64,000 bases of DNA from Thalassospira tepidiphila MCCC 1A03514 (GTDB lineage Bacteria > Pseudomonadota > Alphaproteobacteria > Rhodospirillales > Thalassospiraceae): positions 248,001 to 312,000 of the forward strand of contig NZ_JPVZ01000004.1 of the NCBI RefSeq assembly GCF_001662875.1, written 5' to 3'. This document shows positions 1 through 8,407 of this stretch, piece by piece (positions within the stretch are counted from its first letter, which is position 1; every line of letters begins with the position of its first letter). The translations under genes were made by a program, and so were the position numbers. The notes under the pieces are model-generated. The model ran no database searches, was not told the DNA's origin, and worked only from the letters and a program-made list of their open reading frames with translations.

Positions 1-582
1 CTGGTCGGTCTGGTCTTTGCCGTGACCTGCGCATGGGCAATGGCCTTTAACCCGACCAAGCGGACCAAGGACGCCCTTCTGTGGATGCTGTCGACCAAGA
101 TGATGCCGCCGGTCGGCGTTCTGGTCCCGATCTATCTTGTGTTCCGCGATTGGGGACTGCTCGATACCCGCTTTGGTCTGATCATGGTTCTGTTCTTGAT
201 GAACCTGCCGATCATGGTCTGGATGCTCTACACCTACTTTAAGGAAATCCCGACCGACATCCTCGAAGCGGCCCGCATGGATGGCGCAACCCTGCCCAAG
301 GAAATCATCTTTGTGCTGTTGCCCATGGCGGTTCCCGGCATCGCATCGACCATGCTGCTCAACATCATTCTGGCATGGAACGAAGCCTTCTGGACGCTCA
401 ACCTGACAACGTCCGATGCAGCCCCGCTGACGGCTTTCATCGCCTCCTATTCAAGCCCCGAGGGCCTGTTCTGGGCGAAGCTTTCAGCCGCATCGACGCT
501 CGCGGTTGCCCCAATTCTCGTGATTGGCTGGTTCTCTCAGAAACAGCTGGTTCGTGGTCTGACATTCGGCGCGGTCAAGTAA
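1..582 (+). CDS. Carbohydrate ABC transporter permease, MalG type (5' end outside the window)
   Basis: This is the C-terminal 193 codons of an inner-membrane permease of the MalG/binding-protein-dependent transport family; the frame is open from base 1, so the start lies upstream. Several hydrophobic segments are visible. The EAA loop that docks onto the ATPase reads EAARMDGATLPKEIIFVLLP followed by PG, about residues 83-104 of the visible part. The ATPase gene follows 39 bp downstream in the same direction and a sugar-alcohol-type dehydrogenase follows that, so the importer probably takes up a sugar or polyol. The solute-binding protein and partner permease are presumably upstream. The substrate is not readable from this sequence. 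Confidence 0.9.
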   Translation: MVGLVFAVTCAWAMAFNPTKRTKDALLWMLSTKMMPPVGVLVPIYLVFRDWGLLDTRFGLIMVLFLMNLPIMVWMLYTYFKEIPTDILEAARMDGATLPKEIIFVLLPMAVPGIASTMLLNIILAWNEAFWTLNLTTSDAAPLTAFIASYSSPEGLFWAKLSAASTLAVAPILVIGWFSQKQLVRGLTFGAVK

Positions 583-621
583 CCGCAGCCTGATAGCAAT
601 CTGGAAAGAAGGAACACCAAA

Positions 622-1629
622 ATGGGTGCTATCCGACTGGAAAAAGTCAAGAAAACCTTCGGCACACTCGATGTTATTCCCGGTGTCGATCTTGATATCA
701 ATGACGGTGAATTCGTGGTTTTCGTCGGTCCGTCGGGCTGTGGCAAATCAACGCTTCTGCGACTGATTGCAGGCCTTGAAGACGTCACCGATGGCAAAAT
801 CCTGATCAACGGAACCGATGTCGCCAACGAGGCCCCGGCCAAACGCGGCCTGTCCATGGTCTTTCAGTCCTATGCGCTGTATCCGCATATGACCGTCTAT
901 AACAACATTGCGTTTGGCCTGAAAATGGCAGGTGAAAGCAAGGAAGTTATCGAAGAGAAAGTCCAGTCTGCGGCCAAGATCCTGAACCTGACCGACTATC
1001 TTGAACGTCGCCCGGGCGCACTATCGGGTGGTCAACGTCAACGTGTTGCCATTGGCCGCGCGATTGTCCGTAACCCGGCGGCCTTCCTGTTTGACGAACC
1101 GCTTTCCAACCTTGATGCGGCGCTGCGTGTGAACATGCGGCTCGAAATCACCGGTCTGCATCAGGAACTGAAAACCACCATGATCTACGTGACCCACGAT
1201 CAGGTCGAAGCCATGACCATGGCCGACAAGATCGTGGTCCTTCAGGCGGGCCGTGTTGAACAGGTCGGCAAGCCGATGGAACTTTACAACAACCCGACAA
1301 ACAAGTTTGTCGCAGGCTTTATCGGGTCACCGAAAATGAACTTCCTGGGCGGGGAGCTTGCCAAAAAATACGATTGCCACGAAATCGGCATTCGCCCGGA
1401 ACACTTCGCGGTCAGCACCGAAAAGGGTGAAATTCCGGCAACCGTCAAGATCGCCGAACACCTTGGTGCCGAAACATATCTTCATGTCGAAGCCGACGGT
1501 CTCGGTCCGATGACGGTCCGTGCCACCGGGGAAATCCCGCTTGGCGAACATGACAAGATTTTCCTGACCCCGGAACAGGATCGCATCCATCGCTTTGATG
1601 CCCAAGGGCTGGCGCTGGCCAAATCCTGA
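622..1629 (+). CDS. ABC transporter ATP-binding protein, MalK/UgpC/SmoK family
   Basis: A 335-residue ATPase that powers the adjacent sugar/polyol importer at the cytoplasmic face of the inner membrane. Visible motifs are Walker [10 protein letters not shown] (residues 36-44), a Q-loop at Q82, signature LSGGQ (134-138), Walker B FLFDEP (155-160) and an H-loop in YVTHDQ (about 190). The last 95 or so residues form the TOBE/OB region typical of MalK-type subunits (GIRPEHF near residue 256). It is somewhat shorter than E. coli MalK. An AAGGA ribosome site precedes the ATG. The gene lies 39 bp after the permease and 78 bp before the dehydrogenase, which indicates one operon. The family is certain; the transported sugar is not. 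Confidence 0.93.
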   Translation: MGAIRLEKVKKTFGTLDVIPGVDLDINDGEFVVFVGPSGCGKSTLLRLIAGLEDVTDGKILINGTDVANEAPAKRGLSMVFQSYALYPHMTVYNNIAFGLKMAGESKEVIEEKVQSAAKILNLTDYLERRPGALSGGQRQRVAIGRAIVRNPAAFLFDEPLSNLDAALRVNMRLEITGLHQELKTTMIYVTHDQVEAMTMADKIVVLQAGRVEQVGKPMELYNNPTNKFVAGFIGSPKMNFLGGELAKKYDCHEIGIRPEHFAVSTEKGEIPATVKIAEHLGAETYLHVEADGLGPMTVRATGEIPLGEHDKIFLTPEQDRIHRFDAQGLALAKS

Positions 1630-1707
1630 TACGTGCAAAAACCGGATCGCGATGTCCCACAAACATTGCGATCCCGTCTTACCAACCAAGCCACTTGTGA
1701 GTCCAAA

Positions 1708-2478
1708 ATGTATCTGAAAAAGTTCGATCTTACCGGCCGTCGGGCCTATGTCACTGGCGGCGGTCGTGCCATCGGCCTGTCCTGCTGCGAAGCTCTGGCA
1801 GAGGCCGGCGCCCATGTCATCATCGGTGACATCAGCGAAGGTGTTGCCGAAGAAGGCCGCGATTACCTGAAATCCAAAGGTTACTCGGCTGATATCGACA
1901 TCATGGATGTCACCAACACCGATCAGGTCCGTGCAAGTGCCGAAAAGATGGCCAAGCAGGGCGGCGTTGATATCCTGGTCAACAATGCCGGTATCGCACG
2001 TTCGGAAACCCCGGCAGAAACCGTCACCGACGAACATTGGCTCAATGTCATTGACGTCAACCTGAACGGCACCTTCTGGTGCTGCCGTGAATTCGGCAAG
2101 CAGATGCTTGAAAAGAAAAACGGCGTCATCGTCAATGTCGGTTCCATGTCTGGCTTCATCGTCAACAAGCCGCAGGAACAGGCCTATTACAATGCCTCCA
2201 AGGCAGCGGTCCATCACCTGACCAAGTCGCTGGCGGCCGAATGGGGCAACCGTGGCGTGCGCGTCAATGCCGTCGCACCGACCTATATCGCAACCCCGCT
2301 CAATGAATTCGTAAAATCCAAGCCGGAAATGTATGACGCATGGATCAACGGCACCCCGATGGCCCGTCTTGGCCTGACCGAAGAAATCGGATCGGTTGTT
2401 CTGTTCCTCGCATCTGATGCTTCCAGCCTGATGACCGGGTCCATCGTTCTGGCAGATGGGGGTTACACCTGCTGGTAA
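1708..2478 (+). CDS. Short-chain dehydrogenase/reductase, probably polyol dehydrogenase
   Basis: A 256-residue classical SDR. The cofactor loop is TGGGRAIG (residues 16-23), an Ala variant of TGxxxGIG. Asp at the end of the second strand (IIGD, about residue 41) predicts NAD rather than NADP. NNAG, the catalytic Ser in VGSMSG and YNASK (catalytic Tyr and Lys) are all present, and the C-terminus ends in DGGYTCW. The same frame is open upstream to a GTG at 1633, but the protein aligns with family length from the ATG at 1708, which is chosen. Position after sugar ABC transporter genes suggests it oxidises the imported polyol or sugar, as SmoS does in sorbitol/mannitol operons. This substrate is inference. 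A strong hairpin follows. Confidence 0.88.
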   Translation: MYLKKFDLTGRRAYVTGGGRAIGLSCCEALAEAGAHVIIGDISEGVAEEGRDYLKSKGYSADIDIMDVTNTDQVRASAEKMAKQGGVDILVNNAGIARSETPAETVTDEHWLNVIDVNLNGTFWCCREFGKQMLEKKNGVIVNVGSMSGFIVNKPQEQAYYNASKAAVHHLTKSLAAEWGNRGVRVNAVAPTYIATPLNEFVKSKPEMYDAWINGTPMARLGLTEEIGSVVLFLASDASSLMTGSIVLADGGYTCW

Positions 2479-2541
2479 GGCCAGGTGAAACAATATGACC
2501 ACATTGTCCTGAAGCTTTTGTGGTCAGCCAGTTCGACGGAT

Positions 2542-2576
2542 AAACGGGGCGCGGATGTGGGACCTGCGCCCCGTTT
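2542..2576 (+). terminator. Terminator hairpin after the sugar transport operon
   Basis: A perfect 11-bp GC-rich stem (AAACGGGGCGC at 2542-2552, GCGCCCCGTTT at 2566-2576) with a 13-nt loop, 63 bp after the dehydrogenase stop codon. The U tract is short, so termination may be only partly intrinsic. Confidence 0.7.
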
Positions 2577-2594
2577 ACCTTATGGGTACACTGG

Positions 2595-2863
2595 ATAGGG
2601 TCAGCAGCCATTAATTTGATTTGAATGGCAGACGTTAAATTTGCGAAATCCAAGGAAAAGTCCGCCGAGCGGGTTGGTATCCCGCGCAAGGATTTTGACG
2701 CAGGAGTTTGCAAATTTAACGCCTGTCCTAAGGATTAAACGGATTTGCACGGGCTACTTTGTCGCAAAACCTTGAAAGATGCATATCTTCCTGCGGCTTT
2801 GCTCCGCGTATCCACACAAATCTGTTTAACCATTTAAACCAAATTAATGGGTGCTGACCCTAT
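2595..2863. mobile_element. Short non-coding element with terminal inverted repeats and nested palindromes (MITE-like)
   Basis: The ends 2595-2628 and 2830-2863 are inverted repeats of 34 bp with three mismatches; the outer core reads GGGTCAGCA. Both ends are flanked by TA (2596-2597 and 2861-2862), as expected for IS630/mariner-type insertion, although TA here is also part of the symmetric ends. Inside are two further palindromes. One has arms 2629-2644 and 2710-2725 (15 of 16 matched, core CGTTAAATTTGC) enclosing smaller arms AAATCC/GGATTT and GCGGG/CCCGC. The other has arms 2735-2747 and 2817-2829 (12 of 13). No transposase is encoded. The right end overlaps the 3' end of the glycosylase gene on the minus strand. 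A non-autonomous transposable element or mobile palindromic repeat is inferred; no second copy was noticed in this window. Confidence 0.6.
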
Positions 2864-4078
2864 ATACTTTGAAAAGTCATTGGCGGGCATCACCTCGACC
2901 CCGCCCAGTCCCAGAAAGACCGCCAGCCGTTGCAGGTTTTCCATCAACGGCCCGGCAACATCGGCGGCCCTCACATGGTCTTCAAGATGCGCACTCTGCA
3001 CTCTGAGCAACCCGGCCTGCCGATCTGATTTCAAATCCACCCGGGCAACAAACTCGCCATTTAACATGAATGGCAAAACGTAATAGCCGTATTGGCGTTT
3101 CTCGGCCGGAACATAAATCTCGATCCGGTAGTTGAAGCCAAAAATCCGCTCCACCCGATCACGTTCCCACATCACCGGATCAAACGGCACCATCAGGCAT
3201 GTCGGCTTGGCACGTGACCGCGGATTAACCTTCGGGCACAGATAACCCGGCTGTTTCCAGCCTTCGACGTCGGCCTGCACCAACCGGCCCTCCTCGACCA
3301 GTCGCGCCAGACAGGCCTTGGTTTCATCGGTTGGCAGACGGAAATATTTGCGCAAATCAATCTCGGCGGCGACCCCCATGGCAGCAATCCCCTGACAGAT
3401 CAGATCGCACATCGCATCCTGTCGATCCCGGTCGGGTTCGTGTGCTGCGTCGCCAATGATCCGATGCGGCAAATCATATTCGCGCTCAAAACTGCTGCGC
3501 CGTTTGCGCGCCATCACCTGTCCGCTCCAGAACAGGTATTCCATCGCGGTTTTGGTATTCGACCAGCCCCACCATTTCTCGCTGCTGCGCCCCTCGGTCT
3601 CAAGGGAACTGGCCGCGACCGCGCCCTCTTGGTCAATATGGCGCAGGATGTTGTCAATCAGATCGGGTTGTTCGCGCTGAACCCGCGCGATCCGTCCCCA
3701 CGTCCCCATGCCCCGTTCGGCATCTCGCATCCGCCAACGATAAAGCGGATAATCCTCAACCGGGATCATCGATGCTTCATGGCCCCAATATTCAAAAAGC
3801 TTGCGCTGGCGCGCCGTTCCCCAGACCATTTCATCAAGCATCTTCGGGTCATAAACGCCCAACCGCGAGAAGATCGGCATGTAATGCGCCCGTGTCAGGA
3901 CATTGACACTATCGACCTGCAACATATTGGTCGCGCGGATGGTTTTAAGGATCTGGCGCTTGGTCACATCCCAGTCAGGATTGGCGGCAAAGCCCTGCCC
4001 GACAAGTGCCAGATTACGCGCCTGTTTGGCAGATATCGAAACGGTCGGGGACGGGGTGGCAGCACTGTCAATCGGCAT
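2834..4078 (-). CDS. YcaQ/AlkZ-family DNA glycosylase (winged-helix protein)
   Basis: A 414-residue protein of the HTH_42/YcaQ family, whose characterised members are monofunctional DNA glycosylases that remove bulky alkyl adducts and unhook interstrand crosslinks. The catalytic segment is visible as LQVDSVNVL (about residues 53-61): Q-V-D matches the QxD form of the E. coli YcaQ (AlkX) branch rather than the QxQ form of Streptomyces AlkZ. Further along are YWGHEASM and EYLFWSGQVMARKRR, also typical. The last residues (YIGSAPINLV) are encoded by the terminal repeat of the adjacent element, so the native C-terminus may have been replaced. The gene is divergent from the SLC13 permease gene. Tag and an AlkB-type gene lie within 9 kb but are not in the same operon. 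Confidence 0.85.
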   Translation of the reverse strand: MPIDSAATPSPTVSISAKQARNLALVGQGFAANPDWDVTKRQILKTIRATNMLQVDSVNVLTRAHYMPIFSRLGVYDPKMLDEMVWGTARQRKLFEYWGHEASMIPVEDYPLYRWRMRDAERGMGTWGRIARVQREQPDLIDNILRHIDQEGAVAASSLETEGRSSEKWWGWSNTKTAMEYLFWSGQVMARKRRSSFEREYDLPHRIIGDAAHEPDRDRQDAMCDLICQGIAAMGVAAEIDLRKYFRLPTDETKACLARLVEEGRLVQADVEGWKQPGYLCPKVNPRSRAKPTCLMVPFDPVMWERDRVERIFGFNYRIEIYVPAEKRQYGYYVLPFMLNGEFVARVDLKSDRQAGLLRVQSAHLEDHVRAADVAGPLMENLQRLAVFLGLGGVEVMPANDFSKYIGSAPINLV

Positions 4079-4161
4079 CAGGACACACTTGGAAAATCGA
4101 ATAAAAACAGGTGCATGCTAACACAGGCTCCTGACAATTCTGGCAGGATGATTTTGCCGTC

Positions 4162-4177
4162 GTTCGTACGGACGAAC
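4162..4177. promoter_or_regulatory. Inverted repeat in the ycaQ-like/SLC13 divergent promoter region
   Basis: GTTCGT (4162-4167) and ACGAAC (4172-4177) are perfect inverted arms separated by ACGG, in the 175-bp divergent intergenic region. A dimeric regulator site is possible. It is not the direct GTTC-N7-GTTC repeat of alphaproteobacterial LexA. Confidence 0.35.
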
Positions 4178-4253
4178 TTGACCACGCATCACCGCCCTCA
4201 TAGGCTTCAATCCTGATCGCGACAAAAGCGCCCCAACAAACAGGACAGCCCGA

Positions 4254-6176
4254 ATGACCACCCCGCAAATCATGATTCTGGCCGTGCTGCTTGGCACCGT
4301 CGTGCTGTTTTTATGGGGGCGCTGGCGCCATGATATGGTGGCGATGGCATCCCTTCTGGTCTGTGTGGTTCTGGGGTTGGTTCCGACCGACGGTGCCTTT
4401 GTCGGATTTGGCCATCCCGCTGTGATCACGGTCGCCTGTATCCTGATCTTGTCTTCCGCCCTGCAAAGGTCAGGGGCGGTTGATACCCTGTCGCGCACCG
4501 TTCTGCCGCAATCGGCCGGGCCGTTTGTCACCATGGCAGCGCTCAGTCTTCTGGCCGCCATCCTCTCAGCCTTCATGAACAATGTCGGGGCACTGGCCCT
4601 TTTGATGCCGATTGCGCTTCAGATCGCCAACAAACAGGACCTGCCACCGGGCAAAATCCTGATGCCGCTTGCCTTTGGCTCAATCCTTGGCGGCATGACG
4701 ACGCTTATCGGCACGCCCCCCAACCTGATCGTTTCGGGCTTTCGGGCCGAGGTAAACGGGGCAGGCTTTTCGATGTTTGATTACAGCCCGGTCGGCGTTG
4801 CCATCGCCCTTGCCGGACTGCTATTTGTCATTCTGCTGGGCCGCTTTCTGGTGCCGACCCGCCAACGCGCCGGGGCAGAAGGGTTCGAGACCGGATCCTA
4901 TTTGACCGAGGCCCGCATCACCGAGGGCAGCAAGGCCATCGGCATGTTCATGCGCGACATCAATGACGAGCTTGAAAAGTCGGACGCGCAGGTGATCGGC
5001 CTGATCCGCAACGAACGCCGCATTCCGGCACCAAGCCCCTATCGCGAACTGCAACAAGACGACATTCTGCTGATCGAAGCCGAACCCGAAGGACTGGCAA
5101 GTGCCCTGTCTGGTCTTGAACTGACCCTTGAAGCCGAACTCCGCAGCGAAGAAGCCAACGCCGAACAAAAGGAAGAAGCCAAGGAACAGGTCCGCGCGCA
5201 AAAGGCGCAAAAGGCAGCCGAAAAATCCGGCGACGCACCAAAGGCTGACGCCGAAAAGGAAGACGCCTCCAAATCGGACAAGAAGGAGTCTGATACAAAG
5301 AAAGGAGCCCTTCAGTCCGACGATATCTCCCTGATCGAGGTCGTGGTCCTGCCAAACGCCTCCTTCATCGGGCGATCTGCGGCCGATATCCGCATTCGCA
5401 GCCGCTATGGCATCAACTTGCTGGCCCTGTCTCGTCAGGGACACCGTTCGATGTCACGCTTGCGCACCATGAAAATGCAGGCCGGGGACGTGCTTTTGAT
5501 GCAAGGCACGCCTGCGGCCATTAACGAATTTGGCAATCGCCTGGGCTGCGCGCCGCTGGCCGAACGGTCGCTCAACTTGGGCGACAAGACACAGGCCCTT
5601 AAGGCCACCGCCATCATGGCCGTTGCGATTGCGCTTGCGGCCTTTGGCATCCTGCCTGCCGCCATTTCGTTCGCACTTGGCGTGCTTGCCACTTTGCTGG
5701 TGGGTGTGGTCTCGCCGCGCACACTTTATGACGCGGTCGACTGGCCGGTGGTGGTGTTGCTGGCCGCCCTGATCCCGGTCGCCAACGCCATGGAAAGTAC
5801 CGGCAGTGCCGATCTGATTGCGCGCTTCCTGCTCGATACCGTCGCACAAAGAAGCGCGCCAGTTGCCCTTGCCCTGATCCTTATTGTCACCATGACGCTC
5901 TCGGATTTCATGAACAATGCCGCCACCGCCGCCGTCATGTGCCCGATTGCGATTGGCAGTGCCGCCCAACTCGATGCCAGCTCCGACCCGTTCCTGATGG
6001 CGGTTGCCATCGGCGCATCCTGCGCCTTCCTCACCCCCATCGGCCATCAGAACAACACCCTCATCCTCGGCCCCGGCGGCTTCCGCTTCAGCGACTACTG
6101 GCGCCTCGGCCTGCCGATTGAAATCATCGTTGTCGCTGTTGGGGTGCCGATGCTGCTGTGGGTCTGGCCGCTTTAG
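4254..6176 (+). CDS. SLC13-family permease with two RCK_C (TrkA-C) domains
   Basis: A 640-residue inner-membrane transporter of the divalent anion:Na+ symporter superfamily. The N-terminal membrane half (to about residue 205) holds the conserved FMNNVGALALLMPIAL and GTPPNLIVS motifs. The C-terminal half repeats the pattern with DFMNNAATAAVMCPIA and PIGHQNN. Between the halves are two TrkA-C/RCK_C regulatory domains (about 208-290 and 352-435), the usual plan of this bacterial group. Joining them is a 55-residue, extremely charged Lys/Glu/Ala-rich insert (about 296-350) with no predicted fold. Sulfate, dicarboxylate or another anion could be the substrate; none can be read from sequence. Start is the ATG at 4254. 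No obvious operon partner. Confidence 0.88.
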   Translation: MTTPQIMILAVLLGTVVLFLWGRWRHDMVAMASLLVCVVLGLVPTDGAFVGFGHPAVITVACILILSSALQRSGAVDTLSRTVLPQSAGPFVTMAALSLLAAILSAFMNNVGALALLMPIALQIANKQDLPPGKILMPLAFGSILGGMTTLIGTPPNLIVSGFRAEVNGAGFSMFDYSPVGVAIALAGLLFVILLGRFLVPTRQRAGAEGFETGSYLTEARITEGSKAIGMFMRDINDELEKSDAQVIGLIRNERRIPAPSPYRELQQDDILLIEAEPEGLASALSGLELTLEAELRSEEANAEQKEEAKEQVRAQKAQKAAEKSGDAPKADAEKEDASKSDKKESDTKKGALQSDDISLIEVVVLPNASFIGRSAADIRIRSRYGINLLALSRQGHRSMSRLRTMKMQAGDVLLMQGTPAAINEFGNRLGCAPLAERSLNLGDKTQALKATAIMAVAIALAAFGILPAAISFALGVLATLLVGVVSPRTLYDAVDWPVVVLLAALIPVANAMESTGSADLIARFLLDTVAQRSAPVALALILIVTMTLSDFMNNAATAAVMCPIAIGSAAQLDASSDPFLMAVAIGASCAFLTPIGHQNNTLILGPGGFRFSDYWRLGLPIEIIVVAVGVPMLLWVWPL

Positions 6177-6292
6177 CAATCACGGCAGCAAATAAACCAC
6201 AGGAAAACGCTGTCGAAAATATTTCCTACCAAAACTTATTCCATATAAGGTTGTATTAGATAAACACTCTATAGCCTTTGAGGTTAAGTTGC

Positions 6293-7072
6293 ATGTCAAA
6301 GCCGGACTCACTACGCTTAACAGTCGAAATCAAGAACAAACGCCCAGTCCAGTTGCTTGAATTAACTGCATCTTTTTCCGCGTATGCAGAAGAGTACCAA
6401 CGATTTGCGCAGTCAGCAGGCCACGATACCGCGGGCGAGAATGTACAGCTATATGTTCAGGAAATACGAACAGGTAGCATAATCGCCGACTTCATAAGTC
6501 TTGCAGAACAAGCATCAATAATTCTGGAGCATCGAGAAGTTTTAGCTGGCTTTGCCTCTCATCTTAGTGAAATCGCACACCACTATCTAGGCAACAAAAA
6601 GATTGAAAATTTCTCCGCTTCAAAACCGCAATTAAAAAACTATCTGAATATTTTCAAGCCCATCGCGAAAGACACAGGCTCCCAAATAAACAACATCGTT
6701 CAAGACGGTGGTGTAGTTATTCAACAGTTCAATATAACATCATCTGAAGCAGAGAAGCTGGTCAGAGCCGTTTCATATGATCTCGTTAAAAAGCCAATAG
6801 AAGACGAGCAGCGGTTTACCGATGAGGCCCTCACTGTTTACCAAGCACGAGATAATTCTGACTCCGGCAACATGGGCCGTATTGATCGTTTTTCGAGAAA
6901 GGCCCTAAAACTTCTGTTTGCTAACGACGAAGTACGTAACGAGGTTATGGAAACAGAAGAAAACGTTTTTCATCTCATCTTTATAGTGGATGGAAAGGTA
7001 ATAATGTCGGAAAACACCCCAGTCGCTTACCATATTTCAAACGTTGTTGATGCTTTCGTCAAGCCGGAGTAG
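6293..7072 (+). CDS. Hypothetical protein, AT-rich orphan gene
   Basis: I do not recognise a characterised family. The ATG at 6293 is preferred over an upstream TTG (6278) because GAGG lies about 9 nt before it. The 259-residue product is soluble, without signal peptide or clear membrane helix. Its N-terminal third contains LYVQEIRTGSIIADFISL, a strand-rich motif (RTGSIIADF) that I associate with uncharacterised proteins found sporadically across bacteria. The middle is helical and charged and the C-terminus contains VFHLIFIVDGKVI. The base composition is visibly more AT-rich than the flanking genes and codon use differs (AGA, ATA, TTA are common), which suggests recent acquisition. It stands alone between the SLC13 permease and the convergent folD operon. 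Confidence 0.75.
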   Translation: MSKPDSLRLTVEIKNKRPVQLLELTASFSAYAEEYQRFAQSAGHDTAGENVQLYVQEIRTGSIIADFISLAEQASIILEHREVLAGFASHLSEIAHHYLGNKKIENFSASKPQLKNYLNIFKPIAKDTGSQINNIVQDGGVVIQQFNITSSEAEKLVRAVSYDLVKKPIEDEQRFTDEALTVYQARDNSDSGNMGRIDRFSRKALKLLFANDEVRNEVMETEENVFHLIFIVDGKVIMSENTPVAYHISNVVDAFVKPE

Positions 7073-7091
7073 CTTGCAAAAATACCACGAA

Positions 7092-7118
7092 AAAAGGGCA
7101 GCCGATGGCTGCCCTTTT
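7092..7118. terminator. Bidirectional terminator between the orphan gene and folD
   Basis: A perfect 12-bp stem (AAAAGGGCAGCC at 7092-7103, GGCTGCCCTTTT at 7107-7118) with a 3-nt loop, and A/T tracts on both sides, between convergent genes. Confidence 0.9.
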
Positions 7119-7141
7119 GAGTTTCAATTTGCTCACGTGGC

Positions 7142-8041
7142 TTAGCTGTCAAAACCAAGGTTCGGCACTTCAAGGCCATTGGCACGACAAGCCGAAATCA
7201 GGGTGTTGTTCAGAAGACACGCAATGGTCATCGGGCCGACACCGCCCGGAACCGGGGTGATGGCACCGGCGACTTTGGATGCGGTTTCAAACTCGACATC
7301 GCCGACCAGCTTCATTTTGCCTTCAGCACCTTCAACGCGGTTGATGCCAACATCAATCACGGTGGCACCCGGGGCGATCCAGTCACCCTTGATCATGTTC
7401 GGGCGGCCAACAGCGGCAACGACGATATCGGCACGGCGGACTTCCTCAGGCAGGTCGCGGGTACGCGAATGCGCGATGGTGACCGTGCAGCTTTCCTTGA
7501 GTAAAAGCTGCGCCATCGGCTTGCCAACGATGTTTGAACGGCCCACCACGACGGCACGTTTGCCCGACAGATCCCCAAGGGTGTCTTTGAGCAACATCAG
7601 GCAGCCATACGGCGTGCAAGGCGCGAAACCTTCGCCGCCCGTCGCCAGTGCGCCAGCATTTACAACGTGGAAGCCGTCAACATCCTTGGCCGGGTCAATG
7701 GCGGCCAGAATGGCCTGTTCGTTGATGTGCTTGGGCACTGGAAGCTGACACAGGATGCCATGAACATTTTCATCGGCATTCAGCTTGGCGATCAGGGCAA
7801 GAAGGTCTGCCTCGCTGGTTTCCGCCGGGAGCTTGTGCTCATAGGAATTCATGCCGCATTCAAGGGTCTGTTTGCCCTTGTTGCGGACATAGACCTGACT
7901 GGCGGGGTCTTCGCCGACCAGAATGACGGCCAGACCCGGTGTTACGCCATGTTCGGATTTAAGTTTCGACACTTCGGCTGTGATGTCGGTGCGCAGTTTG
8001 GCTGCGAATGCCTTGCCGTCGATGATTTTCGCGTCACTCAT
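7142..8041 (-). CDS. folD: Bifunctional methylenetetrahydrofolate dehydrogenase / methenyltetrahydrofolate cyclohydrolase
   Basis: FolD interconverts 5,10-methylene-, 5,10-methenyl- and 10-formyl-tetrahydrofolate in cytosolic one-carbon metabolism. The 299-residue length matches the family. Visible markers are [11 protein letters not shown] (with the catalytic Tyr and Lys), CQLPVPKHI, the DKDVDGFH-type stretch (here [11 protein letters not shown]), the NADP site [11 protein letters not shown] and the C-terminal [15 protein letters not shown]. Its ATG overlaps the stop of the upstream DUF167 gene by 4 bp, so the two are translationally coupled in a leftward yggT-DUF167-folD operon. Confidence 0.97.
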   Translation of the reverse strand: MSDAKIIDGKAFAAKLRTDITAEVSKLKSEHGVTPGLAVILVGEDPASQVYVRNKGKQTLECGMNSYEHKLPAETSEADLLALIAKLNADENVHGILCQLPVPKHINEQAILAAIDPAKDVDGFHVVNAGALATGGEGFAPCTPYGCLMLLKDTLGDLSGKRAVVVGRSNIVGKPMAQLLLKESCTVTIAHSRTRDLPEEVRRADIVVAAVGRPNMIKGDWIAPGATVIDVGINRVEGAEGKMKLVGDVEFETASKVAGAITPVPGGVGPMTIACLLNNTLISACRANGLEVPNLGFDS

Positions 8042-8370
8042 ATGTCTGTCCGCCCCGTGAGTTGGGATATTTTCGCCATCAGCTCTTCGGGATTTCCGTC
8101 GATCAGCAGCGTTTTGGTGCGATCAGTTTGCCCGGAAACAATCCTGACCGACGATTTAGGACATTTGGCCGCTTTTGCCAAAAGTTTTATCAGCGCCTGA
8201 TTGGCCTTGCCGTTTTCCGGCACGGCCGTCACCGACACCTTAAGCCACTGCTGCCCGTCAGCGTCGGCCACCACATCGCCAATCGCGTTCCGCGATGCCT
8301 TTGGTGTTAACCGAACAAACAGCCGAACCCCTGATGGCTCGGACCGTAACACGGGCGAGTGATCAGACAT
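8038..8370 (-). CDS. DUF167 (YggU) family protein
   Basis: A 110-residue member of the DUF167/YggU family, small alpha/beta proteins of unknown biochemical role. The typical core is visible: [18 protein letters not shown] near the N-terminus, then [24 protein letters not shown], then [12 protein letters not shown]. It sits between yggT and folD, overlapping folD by 4 bp. The yggT-yggU neighbourhood is conserved in many proteobacteria. Confidence 0.93.
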   Translation of the reverse strand: MSDHSPVLRSEPSGVRLFVRLTPKASRNAIGDVVADADGQQWLKVSVTAVPENGKANQALIKLLAKAAKCPKSSVRIVSGQTDRTKTLLIDGNPEELMAKISQLTGRTDI

Positions 8371-8407
8371 TGTCTAAATGAGACATTTTACTAGGCGAAA
8401 TGAGACA

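Noticed and set aside
1327-2502. A 391-codon open frame antisense to the dehydrogenase and ATPase genes
   Set aside because: It lies entirely opposite two genes with clear family motifs; its translation is a His/Asp/Gly-rich mirror with no recognisable domain.
2479-2713. A 122-codon minus-strand frame through the element next to ycaQ
   Set aside because: It spans inverted repeats and hairpin arms, so the frame is a by-product of the palindromes.
4162-4177. A LexA SOS box before the repair gene
   Set aside because: The arms are inverted with an N8 gap between GTTC and GAAC; the alphaproteobacterial LexA box is a direct GTTC-N7-GTTC repeat.
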